54,483 bases of DNA from JABMRP01 sp964444795 (lineage in GTDB: Bacteria > Planctomycetota > Planctomycetia > Pirellulales > Thermoguttaceae), in contig CAYUIQ010000021.1 of the NCBI GenBank assembly GCA_964444795.1, forward strand, positions 1 to 54,483, read 5' to 3'. Positions within the stretch are counted from its first letter, which is position 1; each line of letters opens with the position of its first letter. The notes under the pieces are model-generated. The model saw only the letters and a program-made list of their open reading frames with translations. It searched no databases and had not been told where the DNA came from. Below are positions 34,695 to 43,371 of this stretch, piece after piece. The position numbers and the translations under genes are program-made.

Positions 34695-36017
34695 TTAGCC
34701 TCCCACGCTGGCTGCTTGTTCCGCACGCCGACGGAAATTGGCCGCCAGTTTCTCGTCGCCCCGTTGTTGCGCCAGCAGCATCATGTGAACCAGTGCCTCG
34801 TGGTGTCGGGGGGCCAGATAGAGCGATTTCTGAAAATGTGTCTTCGCTTCCTCCAGCTTCCCGCCAGCCCGGCAGATCAGCCCCAACAGGCAGAACACGT
34901 CCGCACTGGCCGGACGTTCGGCGGGCAACTTCTCGCAGATCACGGTGGCCTGGTCCAACCGGCCGGAGTCCGCCGCGTCTCGCGCGGTCGCCAACAGATC
35001 CGCGACGGACTCGCGCCGGCTACCACGGGCATCTTGCCCTCGTTGGGTGCCACGGGCATCTTGCCCGTGTATTGGTGAGACCGTAGTCGCACCCGAACGC
35101 ACCGGTGAAACGACAGTGGCACGCGAACGCACCTCCCCACGCTGCAACGGCTTTTCCGCATCGTCGGCCGGGCCCGCGGTTCGATCGAGGGAATCGCTTG
35201 CCAGGGGACGAAACGCAAAGGGAAATTCGCCGCCCAACCCGCGGAAGGGACCTTCCGCCGTGACGCGGGCCTCCACGTGGCCGACGTACAAGAAACCGTC
35301 CGGAGCCAGCAACTGGTGTAGACGAGCGAGGACCTGTCGCCGTGCTTCGGCGTGCAAATAGATCAGCACATTTCGACAAAAGATCAGATGATACACCGGT
35401 TCGGCAGCCAGGAAATCGCGAGCCACGAGATTGGCCCGGCGAAAGCGAACCGCTGTGCGGATTTGCCCGATCATCCTGTAACGATTGCCCGAGCGCCGAA
35501 AGAACCGGTCGCGCAGATCGGAGAACCGACTCTCTTCACCTCGAAAGGACGACTTGGAGTACTTCCCCTTGGCAGCCTTGTTCAGGGCCCGTTGACTCAA
35601 GTCCACGGCGTCGATCCGGATCTGCTCGGGCGCCAGTCCAAGGTCGAGCAGCGTCATGGCGATGGAATACGGTTCTTCGCCCGTGCTGCAAGGGACGCTC
35701 AGCACGCGCAGTGGTTCCCCCGAGGCATCGCTCCGGTTCCAATCTTTGACGAACTGACGAAGCCAGATAAAAGGCTCGACGTCGCGAAAGAACCATGTTT
35801 CCGGAACCAGCAATTCCTCGACCAGTTCGTCAAACTCCGCTTCGTCGCGCAACAGTCGCTCGGCGTAGTCGTCGCCGTCGTCGACACCGCAAACTTCCAT
35901 CCGCCGCCAAAGGGCCCGCCGGAGGCTCTCGCCGCCGAGCGTTTCATGATCGAGTCCGATGCGATCCCGCAGCATCGCCGCGATCGATGCCTCGGGAGGA
36001 TCCGAGGGGTGGCTCAT
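34695..36017 (-). CDS. cheR: Chemoreceptor methyltransferase CheR with TPR tail
   Basis: Protein of 440 aa. N-terminal helical domain (about 10-80), SAM-dependent methyltransferase domain (about 80-275: LSVPCSTGEEPYSIAM, DAVDLSQRALNKA, HLIFCRNVLIYL), a repetitive linker (295-332) and C-terminal TPR-like helices (about 340-435: FCLLGLICRAGGKLEEAKTHF). It methylates receptor glutamates. CheR-TPR forms are typical of alternative chemosensory systems. It overlaps the preceding cheW stop by ATGA. The linker contains palindromic DNA repeats in frame (see separate entry). Confidence 0.94.
   Translation of the reverse strand: MSHPSDPPEASIAAMLRDRIGLDHETLGGESLRRALWRRMEVCGVDDGDDYAERLLRDEAEFDELVEELLVPETWFFRDVEPFIWLRQFVKDWNRSDASGEPLRVLSVPCSTGEEPYSIAMTLLDLGLAPEQIRIDAVDLSQRALNKAAKGKYSKSSFRGEESRFSDLRDRFFRRSGNRYRMIGQIRTAVRFRRANLVARDFLAAEPVYHLIFCRNVLIYLHAEARRQVLARLHQLLAPDGFLYVGHVEARVTAEGPFRGLGGEFPFAFRPLASDSLDRTAGPADDAEKPLQRGEVRSRATVVSPVRSGATTVSPIHGQDARGTQRGQDARGSRRESVADLLATARDAADSGRLDQATVICEKLPAERPASADVFCLLGLICRAGGKLEEAKTHFQKSLYLAPRHHEALVHMMLLAQQRGDEKLAANFRRRAEQAASVGG
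35024..35133. repeat. Tandem in-frame repeats inside cheR linker
   Basis: Two copies of CACGGGCATCTTGCCC (35024-35039 and 35051-35066, 27-nt period); the second extends to the perfect palindrome CACGGGCATCTTGCCCGTG (35051-35069). Next to it, two imperfect 29-30-nt direct copies start at 35075 and 35105 (GTGAGACCG / GTGAAACGA, both ending GAACGCACC). Both periods are multiples of three, so the cheR frame is kept (GQDARG-TQR/GQDARG-SRR and VRSRATVVSP/VRSGATTVSP). Confidence 0.75.
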
Positions 36018-36475
36018 GAGGTACCCTCCGGCTCGATCGAAGCAAGGGCGTCGCGACCATCGGCCGTCAGTAGACGCGCCGGATCCACCAAGCGAAACAT
36101 GCCGTGTTCGTCCAGCAGCACGGGCCCGGTTGCGGCAGGCCCCGAGCTATCGCTCGCCGGCCGATCGGGGATCTGGCCGTCGATCACGGCCGTGGTGACC
36201 CTTTCGGCCAAGAGTCCGAACCGTTGACCCCGATCCTCGCCGTCAAGCCGCGCGATGATGATACGGCTGTTCCATCGGCGCGGGCAGGGTTCGCCGGTCG
36301 TCAGTCGCGTGAGATCCACCAGCGGCGTCGCGTAACCTCGATAGGCAAACATACCGGCAAGCCAGTTGGGCGCATCGGCAACCGACTCACATCGAACGTA
36401 CGGAACGACCTCGACTACATGGGTGGAGTCGATGGCATAACGGTTTTCGCCAGCATGGCACATGAGCACCAACAT
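36014..36475 (-). CDS. cheW: CheW adaptor protein
   Basis: Protein of 153 aa, the normal size for a single CheW domain (MLVLMCHAGENRYAID, FAYRGYATPLVDLTRL, FGLLAERVTTAV, DEHGMFRLVDPARLL). It links receptors to CheA in the membrane array. It follows the receptor gene by about 9 nt and overlaps cheR by ATGA. With the Cys-rich CheW, the operon encodes two adaptors for one CheA. Confidence 0.93.
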   Translation of the reverse strand: MLVLMCHAGENRYAIDSTHVVEVVPYVRCESVADAPNWLAGMFAYRGYATPLVDLTRLTTGEPCPRRWNSRIIIARLDGEDRGQRFGLLAERVTTAVIDGQIPDRPASDSSGPAATGPVLLDEHGMFRLVDPARLLTADGRDALASIEPEGTS

Positions 36476-36484
36476 CGGCGCACC

Positions 36485-38164
36485 TCACTCTGTCACCGTG
36501 AATTGACCGACTTCGTCCTGCAGTTCGGTGGCCGAACGGCGCAGGTGATCGGCGGCCATGTTGAAGTCCTTGGCGGTGCCGCTTACCTGATGCACGCCAC
36601 TGACAAGTTGTGCCATGGCCTCGTCGATCTGCCGGGCACCTTCCGACTGCTGGCGCATGCCGCTACTGACGGCGTGGAACTGTTCGCCCAGGCCTTGCAC
36701 CTGGCCGATGACGTCGCCAATCTGACCGCTGACTTCGGCCACCTGGGCGATACACGTTCTGACTTGCTCGCTGAACTTGTCCATTTCCATGACACCGGCC
36801 GAGACGGCGTCTTGCATCTGCCGAACCATCTGTTCGATGTCCAGCGTGGCCACGGCCGTCTGGTCGGCCAGCCGGCGAATTTCCCGGGCGACGACGAGGA
36901 ATCCGCGGCCCGCCTCTCCCGCCTTCTCCGCCTCGATGGCCGCGTTGATCGACAAGAGGTTGGTCTGGTCGGCAACCTTGGTGATCGTTTCGACCACGGT
37001 ATTGATCGAGCCTGCCTTCTCGCGGATCATCCCCAACTTCGACGAGATCGAGCCCGTGGCCTCCGATAATTGCTCCATCGTCTCCTCCATGCTCACCAGG
37101 CCGGTGCGCCCGGAATCGGCCGAGACCGACGTCTGGTCGGCGCGCCCATGCACGTCTTCGACGGTGGTCAGCAACTCCTGGCCGGTAGCGGAGATCTGCT
37201 TTACCGAAGCGGCAATCTCGCTGGTCGAGGCGTTGAAACCCTGCACGGTGCTGCTTTGCTCGCCGGCAGCCGCGGCGATCTGCATGGCCGTGGCATTGAG
37301 TTGGATGGTTGCCATCCGGACTCGCGAAATCAGGTCGTGAATGCGTTGGATCACGGCGTTGATCAGCGTCGACAATTGACCGATCTCATCCTGCGAGTCG
37401 ACTTCCACCCGTTTGGTCAGATCGGCGGCTCCCTCGGCCATGTCGTTCATTCGAACGATCAGACCCGCGGTGGGCATCAGGATCGCTCGGCCGATCATCC
37501 AACTGATTGCCGCCAGTACGGCGATCACGACGATGCCGAAAACGATCTGGACGATCTGCCAACGTCGGATGCTGTCGTCGGCTTTCGTCTGTCCCTCCTC
37601 GATGCGGGCGTTGGCCATCCTGACGACCTCGTCCACGGCGTCGCGATGCGCCTGGTAGCGATCGTTGACGGGACCTCGCACCGATTTGTCGAGTTCGTCG
37701 GTCGTCGCGCCGGCCTTTAGCGGGGCGATCACCTGTTTGTTGACGATGTCGTAGAACTCCTTAGCCGGTTTGTACGAGTCGACTAAGAGCATATTCTTCA
37801 GCGCCACTTCCTCCAGGTCCTTTTCATCCAACTCGTTGCCCCAATAGGTGACCCAATCGGCGTGGTGCGCCTCGTATTCACGTTCTCGCTCCCCGAAGTC
37901 GTCGATCAACTCGTTGCGCTTGTCGGTGTCTTCTTCTCTCACCATTTGCAGCACGATGAGATACGATTCGATGATGTACTGGGGTGGCGGCAGAACGTCG
38001 GCGATCAGGTCCTTGTCGGCAACGATTCGGCCATACAGCGGGCCGTTGACGCTGACGGTGCGGATCATCACCGCGTACATGATGTGGGTAACTACCAACC
38101 CGAGCAGAAACGTGGCCGCCAGGAGCATCATTCGATACTTGAAGCTTGCGTTCTTTAACAACAT
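36485..38164 (-). CDS. Methyl-accepting chemotaxis protein
   Basis: Protein of 559 aa. Two transmembrane segments (about 13-36 and 204-226) flank a helical periplasmic sensor (about 40-200) with no recognised ligand motif. A HAMP domain (about 225-280) and a signalling coiled coil follow, with the conserved hairpin tip (INAAIEAEKAGEAGRGFLVVAREIRRLADQT). It is the only receptor in the operon. No C-terminal NWETF-type CheR/CheB tether is seen. GGAGATG precedes the ATG. The upstream CZB protein may act as its separate zinc-binding cytoplasmic partner. Confidence 0.94.
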   Translation of the reverse strand: MLLKNASFKYRMMLLAATFLLGLVVTHIMYAVMIRTVSVNGPLYGRIVADKDLIADVLPPPQYIIESYLIVLQMVREEDTDKRNELIDDFGEREREYEAHHADWVTYWGNELDEKDLEEVALKNMLLVDSYKPAKEFYDIVNKQVIAPLKAGATTDELDKSVRGPVNDRYQAHRDAVDEVVRMANARIEEGQTKADDSIRRWQIVQIVFGIVVIAVLAAISWMIGRAILMPTAGLIVRMNDMAEGAADLTKRVEVDSQDEIGQLSTLINAVIQRIHDLISRVRMATIQLNATAMQIAAAAGEQSSTVQGFNASTSEIAASVKQISATGQELLTTVEDVHGRADQTSVSADSGRTGLVSMEETMEQLSEATGSISSKLGMIREKAGSINTVVETITKVADQTNLLSINAAIEAEKAGEAGRGFLVVAREIRRLADQTAVATLDIEQMVRQMQDAVSAGVMEMDKFSEQVRTCIAQVAEVSGQIGDVIGQVQGLGEQFHAVSSGMRQQSEGARQIDEAMAQLVSGVHQVSGTAKDFNMAADHLRRSATELQDEVGQFTVTE

Positions 38165-38228
38165 GATGCGTCATCTCCGATGAGAGTTTTTCTCGCATCC
38201 ATGCACCGTATGGTAGCGTCACAAGTTC

Positions 38229-38594
38229 TCAGGCTGCGCCGACGGCTTCCTTCCATGCCGACATGGCCATCGTCAGGTCCGACGAGATCAGGGAGAAACG
38301 GCTGCCCAGCGCAATCGCCGCTTCCGCTTCTTCCTTGCGTCCGGCCAGGGCTATCTCCAATACTTCGGCAGCGGCCTTGTGAAACTCCGCGTGTAGTTCC
38401 ACCACCTTCTTGCATTGCGCCGACGAACTCTCGGAAGGTGACAGCGAGGCCAGCCATTTGCCGAACTGGCACGTGTCGTACGATCGGATGTCCTGGACCG
38501 TCCACTCGCTCTTGCCCGTGTTGATCGCGTCAAACAAGCGGTATTTCCACCTCGCATGAGCGGCGATTCCACGATCGAAATGACTTGTGTCCAT
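38229..38594 (-). CDS. Stand-alone CZB (chemoreceptor zinc-binding) protein
   Basis: Protein of 121 aa made of a single CZB domain: His13, Cys42 in CQFGKWL, His68 and His72 form the known 3His-1Cys zinc site. CZB domains usually sit at the end of receptors or diguanylate cyclases and sense zinc or oxidants such as HOCl through the zinc-bound Cys. Here it is a separate protein, first in the chemosensory operon, 64 nt before the receptor gene. It may supply zinc or redox sensing in trans. A promoter lies 76 nt upstream. Confidence 0.9.
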   Translation of the reverse strand: MDTSHFDRGIAAHARWKYRLFDAINTGKSEWTVQDIRSYDTCQFGKWLASLSPSESSSAQCKKVVELHAEFHKAAAEVLEIALAGRKEEAEAAIALGSRFSLISSDLTMAMSAWKEAVGAA

Positions 38595-38669
38595 GGTTCT
38601 TGACTCGACGAGAAAGTGAGGACTTGAAACCCGGAGGATCAGCGCGCAGCACTCCTAGAGCTTAGCGCT

Positions 38670-38698
38670 ATTGTATCCGCCTGGTTCCGCGGCGACAA
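38670..38698 (-). promoter_or_regulatory. Promoter of the chemosensory operon
   Basis: Minus strand: -35 TTGTCG (38698-38693), 17-nt spacer, -10 TACAAT (38675-38670). The start point would be near 38663, about 70 nt before the CZB start codon. The stretch 38700-38925 beyond it shows no gene. Confidence 0.6.
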
Positions 38699-38957
38699 GA
38701 ATATTCACTGTCGGGGGGGCTCTCAGCGAAAGGAAACCTGAACAAAAGCATAGTACTTTGCGTCGCGATGGCGCCGTACAAGACCGATGGTGTTGGAGAC
38801 CACATTTTCAACATTCGGCGCCTTGATTCTTTGGTCATGACGGCGGTTCGAGATCCCGCTGGCGAAGTTTCTCGCACACGGCGTCACACGGGAGTGGTTC
38901 CAAGAACCGCCCCATCGTAGCGGCTTGCCACCAACAGAACCTTGCGGGGGCGGGCGT

Positions 38958-39006
38958 GAACGATTGACACGACCGGCGTGCTTGGCTTACGCTATTTGGG
39001 TGGCAA
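38958..39006 (+). promoter_or_regulatory. Promoter core of sugar-porter/GH27 unit, shared with rhamnose operon
   Basis: -35 TTGACA (38964-38969), 18-nt spacer, -10 TACGCT (38988-38993), in a 49-nt block that matches 25654-25702 (minus strand) at 47 positions. Similar sequence continues through the leader (ATGGGG, GGAGCC, CGCCGAAG) to about 40 nt before the start codon. The leader is about 130 nt. Short open frames crossing the block differ only by amino-acid-changing substitutions, which favours a noncoding constraint. Confidence 0.75.
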
Positions 39007-39127
39007 TCACACCGTTTGGCGTGAAGCATTATCCGCGCGACATGGGGTGCGGAGCCCACGCCGAAGATCCACCAAAAGTCGCTGAGCCGATACTATCCAA
39101 TGCAATCGATTGGGAGGAAATGGAATC

Positions 39128-40705
39128 GTGAGTAAACGCCTATTCATCTGGTCGCTGACGTCGGCCCTGGCCGGATTCCTCTTCGGTTTTGACACGGTCG
39201 TCATTTCCGGCGCGGAAAAGACCATCCAGGAGCTTTGGGGGCTCGATTCCACGCTTCACGGGCTGGCGATCAGCGCGGCCCTTTGGGGAACCGTTCTCGG
39301 ATCCTTGATCGGTGGTTGGCCCACCGAACGCATTGGCCGTAAGAAGACGCTGCTTTCGGTTGGTCTGCTCTACTTCGTCTCGGCCGTCGGTTCCGCCTAT
39401 GCGCCCGAGATCTACTCCTTCATGATCGCTCGCTTCCTCGGCGGCCTGGGGGTCGGTATTTCGACCGTGGCGGCCCCGCTCTACATTGCCGAGATCTCGC
39501 CGGCGAAGTACCGGGGGCGGCTGGCGGGCATGTTCCAGTTCAACATCGTTTTCGGCATACTCATCGCCTTCGTCTCCAACGCGGCGCTGGGGGGCATCGG
39601 GGAGAACGCCTGGCGATGGATGCTCGGCGTGGAAGCGTTTCCCGCTTTGATCTACACGCTACTGTGCTTTGGCATACCGGAGAGTCCCCGTTGGCTGATC
39701 GCACATAGCGGGCAGCGCGAGGCGGGCATCGACGTCTTTCGTCGGATCGATCCGGAGATCCCCGAGGCGGAACTCGAAGCCACGGCCGACAAGATTGCCG
39801 CCGGCGCAAAGGATAAGGAGGCCGCCGCACGCTTCTGGACGGCCCGGCTAAGAACGCCCATTATCCTCGCTTTCCTGATCGCCTTCTTCAATCAGCTCTC
39901 GGGCATCAACGCGATTCTGTACTTCGCGCCGAGGATCTTCTCGCTCACGGGGCTCGATAAGAGCGCTGCGCTGCTTCAGTCCGTGGGGATCGGCTTTACC
40001 AACCTTGTCTTTACGTTTATCGGCCTCTATCTGATCGATCGGCTCGGACGCCGCACGCTCCTCTACATCGGCTCGTTCGGATATATCGCCTCGCTCGGCC
40101 TTTGCGCCTTGGCCTTTTTCACCTACGCGCCTCAATTCGACGTCGCCTCCAGGGCCATTGCCTTGAAGGAGACATGCGAGAAGATGGAAACGGCGAAAGA
40201 GGAGGATCGCGAGGAGCTATCGGAGAAATATGCCAAGGACCAAGCAGCCCTTATCGAGGCCTCTGCCCGCGGGGAGTATGCGGGCCAGCCCGTGGAGATC
40301 GCCCCGGCCGCGGAACCGGCCGCCGTCAAGGAACTCGCGGATGGGGCCTTGAAGGAGTCCTCGAAGCTCGCCGGATCCGGCGGAACGATGGTTCTGGTCT
40401 GTATCTTTGCCTTCATCGCCGCCCATGCCGTCGGACAGGGCGCCGTGATTTGGGTCTTCATCGGCGAGATATTCCCCAACCGAAACCGAGCCTCGGGCCA
40501 GGCACTGGGAAGCTTCACGCACTGGATTTTCGCCGCCTTACTGACGCTCTTCTTCCCGAAAATGATCGAGGCATTCGCGCCCGGCTACGTCTTCGGGCTG
40601 TTCTGCTTCATGATGGTGCTGCAACTTATCTGGGTGAAACTCATGGTCCCGGAGACGAAGGGCGTGCCACTGGAAGAGATCGAGAAGAAATTGGGCATCT
40701 CATGA
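39128..40705 (+). CDS. MFS sugar/H+ symporter (sugar porter family)
   Basis: Protein of 525 aa with about 12 hydrophobic segments and the sugar-porter signatures: ERIGRKKTLL after TM2, PESPRWL after TM6, DRLGRRTLL after TM8 and PETKGVPLEEIEKKLG at the C-terminus. It resembles XylE/AraE/GalP-type importers. A hydrophilic insert of about 85 residues (about 335-425, charged Glu/Lys/Ala-rich) sits between TM9 and TM10, which is not normal for XylE. The start is GTG 39128 with GGAGGA 9 nt upstream; a TTG at 39110 is less likely. A GH27 gene follows 129 nt downstream, suggesting galactose or another released sugar as cargo. Confidence 0.9.
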   Translation: MSKRLFIWSLTSALAGFLFGFDTVVISGAEKTIQELWGLDSTLHGLAISAALWGTVLGSLIGGWPTERIGRKKTLLSVGLLYFVSAVGSAYAPEIYSFMIARFLGGLGVGISTVAAPLYIAEISPAKYRGRLAGMFQFNIVFGILIAFVSNAALGGIGENAWRWMLGVEAFPALIYTLLCFGIPESPRWLIAHSGQREAGIDVFRRIDPEIPEAELEATADKIAAGAKDKEAAARFWTARLRTPIILAFLIAFFNQLSGINAILYFAPRIFSLTGLDKSAALLQSVGIGFTNLVFTFIGLYLIDRLGRRTLLYIGSFGYIASLGLCALAFFTYAPQFDVASRAIALKETCEKMETAKEEDREELSEKYAKDQAALIEASARGEYAGQPVEIAPAAEPAAVKELADGALKESSKLAGSGGTMVLVCIFAFIAAHAVGQGAVIWVFIGEIFPNRNRASGQALGSFTHWIFAALLTLFFPKMIEAFAPGYVFGLFCFMMVLQLIWVKLMVPETKGVPLEEIEKKLGIS

Positions 40706-40834
40706 CAAGAAGTAATCGAGCAGGGAGACATCGGTGAGAAGGCGTCGGATCACCACCGCATGGATTGCCGCTGTTCTGTTTCACGGGGAGGTTGTCCTCC
40801 TGCTGCAAGAAGTTGCTCCAACAGAGACAAACAA

Positions 40835-42538
40835 ATGACAAGATTGACCGCCACCGTATGCTTCCTGGCGATTTCCATGATCGCCCCGAGCGTTGCCCGG
40901 GCGGATGACCAAGCCCCCGGCGACACGGGCCTGGCCATGACACCGCCGATGGGTTGGAACAGTTGGAACGCTTTCGAGGTGGATATCGACGAGCAGAAGA
41001 TCCGGGCGATCGCCGACGCGATGGTCAGTTCCGGAATGCGCGACGCCGGCTATGTCTATCTGGTGCTCGACGACGCGTGGATGGCCGCGGAACGGGACGC
41101 CGACGGGCGCCTCGTGGCCGACCCGAAAAAGTTCCCCAGCGGCATGAAGGCCATCGGCGACTATATCCATGGCAAGGGGTTGAAATACGGCATCTACCAG
41201 GATCGCGGCCGGATGACCTGCCAGCAGTTGCCGGGAAGCTTCGGCCACGAGCAAATCGACATGGAGACTTTTGCCGCGTGGGGCGTCGATTACATCAAGA
41301 TGGACAGTTGCTTCGCCGAGAGCAACGGGCGGATGAGTTCGGAAGATTACGCCATCTATCGCAAACATATCAAGGCGACCGGCCGGCCAATCGTCTTGAG
41401 TATCTCGGATTTCGGCAACGCCGCCTGGGCGTGGGGCGGGAAGGAATCGGGCCAACTGTGGCGCACTTCCCATGACATCTACCCCTGGATGGGATCGGTC
41501 TACGCCTGTGCCGAAACTTCGGCCGGTGATCGGGCTATTCATCCGGCTTTCAACGGCCTCTGGCAGTTCGCCGGCCCCGGGCATTGGAACGATCCGGACA
41601 TGCTCCACGTCGGCAACCTGAAGAATATGGACGACGATCGCAAGAAGATCGGCGATCGGGCGCACTTCAGCCTCTGGTGTATGCTGGCCGCCCCGTTGAT
41701 GGCGGGCAACGACCTCCGCACGATGACCAAGGAAGTGCAAGAAGTATTAACGGCGCCCGAGGTGATTGCCGTGAATCAGGACAAGCGCGGAGTCCAGGGC
41801 TATAAGATCTTCGACGACGGTGACCGGGAGATCTATAACAAACCGCTCGCCGATGGAACGACCGCCGTCTTGCTCTTGAACAAGGGAGGCGAGAAGGCCG
41901 ACATCACCGTTCGTTGGGACCAGATCGGTCTTTCGGGCAGTCAACCCGTGCGCGATCTTTGGGCACGCAAGGACCTCGGCCAGTTCAAGGATTCCTTCAC
42001 CGCGGACGACCTTGGCCAGCACGAGCACCGACTGATCAAGGTCGGCAGGCCGGGCAAGCTGCTGCCGGTGCCCGAGCCCATGCCGCTGGACAAATACACG
42101 GTGACCCGACCCGGCGAGACGTACCTGAGTGATCTGTACTACATCTGGAAATCGCACAACGCGCCGGTCTACAACACCACGTTTGGCGGAGACGCAATCA
42201 CCATCGACGGCTGGCCGCTGAAGAAAGGATTCGGCTGCAAGGGGAAATCCGCCTTTATGTTCCAGGTCCGCGGCCGCGCCGATCGTTTTCGGGCAGTCGT
42301 GATGATCGATCCAGATTCCGAGGAGAACGCCGAGGGGCGATTCCGCGTCTGCAATGAAGACTTCTTCGCCAACAAGGTCCTCTGGGACAGCGGCAAAATG
42401 ACCAAGGACTCACCCGCCCGGGTGATCGACGTCGAGCTCAAGGACGTGCAGTGCCTAATGCTGGTCTTCGAGGGGGATAAGGTTCTGGGCAACTGGGCAC
42501 TTGCGCGGGTCCTAAACTCAGAGGCGACCGACGAATAG
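40835..42538 (+). CDS. Secreted GH27 alpha-galactosidase with NPCBM domain
   Basis: Protein of 567 aa with a signal peptide (about 1-23, ending VARADD). The GH27 barrel opens with MTPPMGWNSWNAFE; the catalytic nucleophile is Asp157 in YIKMDSCF, and the later HWNDPDMLHVG carries the region of the acid/base. A beta-sandwich follows the barrel, and a C-terminal NPCBM-type carbohydrate-binding module is seen at about 420-565 (SDLYYIWKSHNAP, RFRAVVMIDPDSE). It releases alpha-galactose (or alpha-N-acetylgalactosamine) from glycans outside the cytoplasm. It follows the sugar porter gene. ATG 40835 lacks a strong Shine-Dalgarno; the frame is open upstream. Confidence 0.92.
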   Translation: MTRLTATVCFLAISMIAPSVARADDQAPGDTGLAMTPPMGWNSWNAFEVDIDEQKIRAIADAMVSSGMRDAGYVYLVLDDAWMAAERDADGRLVADPKKFPSGMKAIGDYIHGKGLKYGIYQDRGRMTCQQLPGSFGHEQIDMETFAAWGVDYIKMDSCFAESNGRMSSEDYAIYRKHIKATGRPIVLSISDFGNAAWAWGGKESGQLWRTSHDIYPWMGSVYACAETSAGDRAIHPAFNGLWQFAGPGHWNDPDMLHVGNLKNMDDDRKKIGDRAHFSLWCMLAAPLMAGNDLRTMTKEVQEVLTAPEVIAVNQDKRGVQGYKIFDDGDREIYNKPLADGTTAVLLLNKGGEKADITVRWDQIGLSGSQPVRDLWARKDLGQFKDSFTADDLGQHEHRLIKVGRPGKLLPVPEPMPLDKYTVTRPGETYLSDLYYIWKSHNAPVYNTTFGGDAITIDGWPLKKGFGCKGKSAFMFQVRGRADRFRAVVMIDPDSEENAEGRFRVCNEDFFANKVLWDSGKMTKDSPARVIDVELKDVQCLMLVFEGDKVLGNWALARVLNSEATDE

Positions 42539-42712
42539 CTTCCCAGTTTTGCGCTGTTTGGCCTGGGCGTACGTCCGCACCCGAGCGTTATGTTTTCTTC
42601 GTGAATTCGCCATTAGTGAATAGGGAGAGTTGGGGGACGAACCTGACTCTGGCCCGGCGACAAGTGTTCAAGATGTGGCGCTCCCCCGCAACAGCTCTTA
42701 ACGGAGGTTGCC

Positions 42713-42967
42713 ATGGCATTCCTGGAAATCCGTGTTCCGACTGCAATTAGTGTGTTCCTAATCGTCCTAGGGTTACCTGCTTCAGTCGCTTTCCTTTCTT
42801 TTGGGCTGGGTTGTCTGGCTGACCTGACTAACCCGGACGGTGGTATCGTGGCCGCCCTGGTGTTCTGCGGTATGGGTGTGTTCTTACTGCTGATGGCAAT
42901 AGCCGCCCTCCGCGGAATCCTCCGCGGGAAGAAGAGTCCAAGAAGAGAGCATCAAACCACCCTTTGA
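42713..42967 (+). CDS. Small two-helix membrane protein
   Basis: Protein of 84 aa with two transmembrane segments (about 11-34 and 45-68) and a basic C-terminal tail (RGILRGKKSPRREH). GGAGGTTGCC precedes the ATG, supporting translation. I do not recognise a family. It stands between the GH27 gene and the CO dehydrogenase gene, 174 nt after the former, with no clear partner. Confidence 0.6.
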   Translation: MAFLEIRVPTAISVFLIVLGLPASVAFLSFGLGCLADLTNPDGGIVAALVFCGMGVFLLLMAIAALRGILRGKKSPRREHQTTL

Positions 42968-43283
42968 AGACACGCCAAGACATCCTGCGGGTCTTCCTCC
43001 CCAACCGCAGTTCCGCGGTGCGCGACAGCGGCCGTCACCGAATTCAAGACATGCGCGTCGGCACCTACCTCTTCGGCTTGGACTACATGACGGTGAAGTA
43101 GAGGTTCGACAAACGGCAGGCGGAAAACGAGGGCCGTTCTACGCGTGTGGCTCGAAGCCGGCCGAAAAAAGTAGAATGTCTCCTTTTCCGTTTTCCCGCG
43201 ATCGTTCGGCTTGCCCGCCGCGCCCCCATAAAGGGGGTTCTGGTTCGGGTTCGTGGCAACCATCACAATTTCTCCTGATAATA
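42968..43283. other. Gene-free stretch before cooS
   Basis: About 316 nt with no supported gene. A short plus frame (ending MTVK at 43101) and an overlapping minus frame are open, but neither has a start, a ribosome site or composition I can defend; a decayed remnant is possible. The last part leads into the cooS promoter. Confidence 0.4.
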
Positions 43284-43312
43284 TTGACATTTCTCGGGGT
43301 AGCGGTGAAAAT
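43284..43312 (+). promoter_or_regulatory. Probable cooS promoter
   Basis: -35 TTGACA (43284-43289, perfect), 17-nt spacer, -10 GAAAAT (43307-43312). The start point would be near 43319, giving a leader of about 52 nt that ends in AAAGGAGGT. I see no CooA/CRP-like palindrome beside it. Confidence 0.5.
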
Positions 43313-43371
43313 GGAGTGTCTGTCGTCTCAAGTCGACCCTTTCTTAGCTCTGATGTTAAAGGAGGTCCGTG

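Noticed and set aside
33885..35078. 397-codon plus frame ending in ATGILP-type repeats
   Set aside because: Antisense to cheW and cheR; the repeat peptide arises from the palindromic DNA repeat in cheR.
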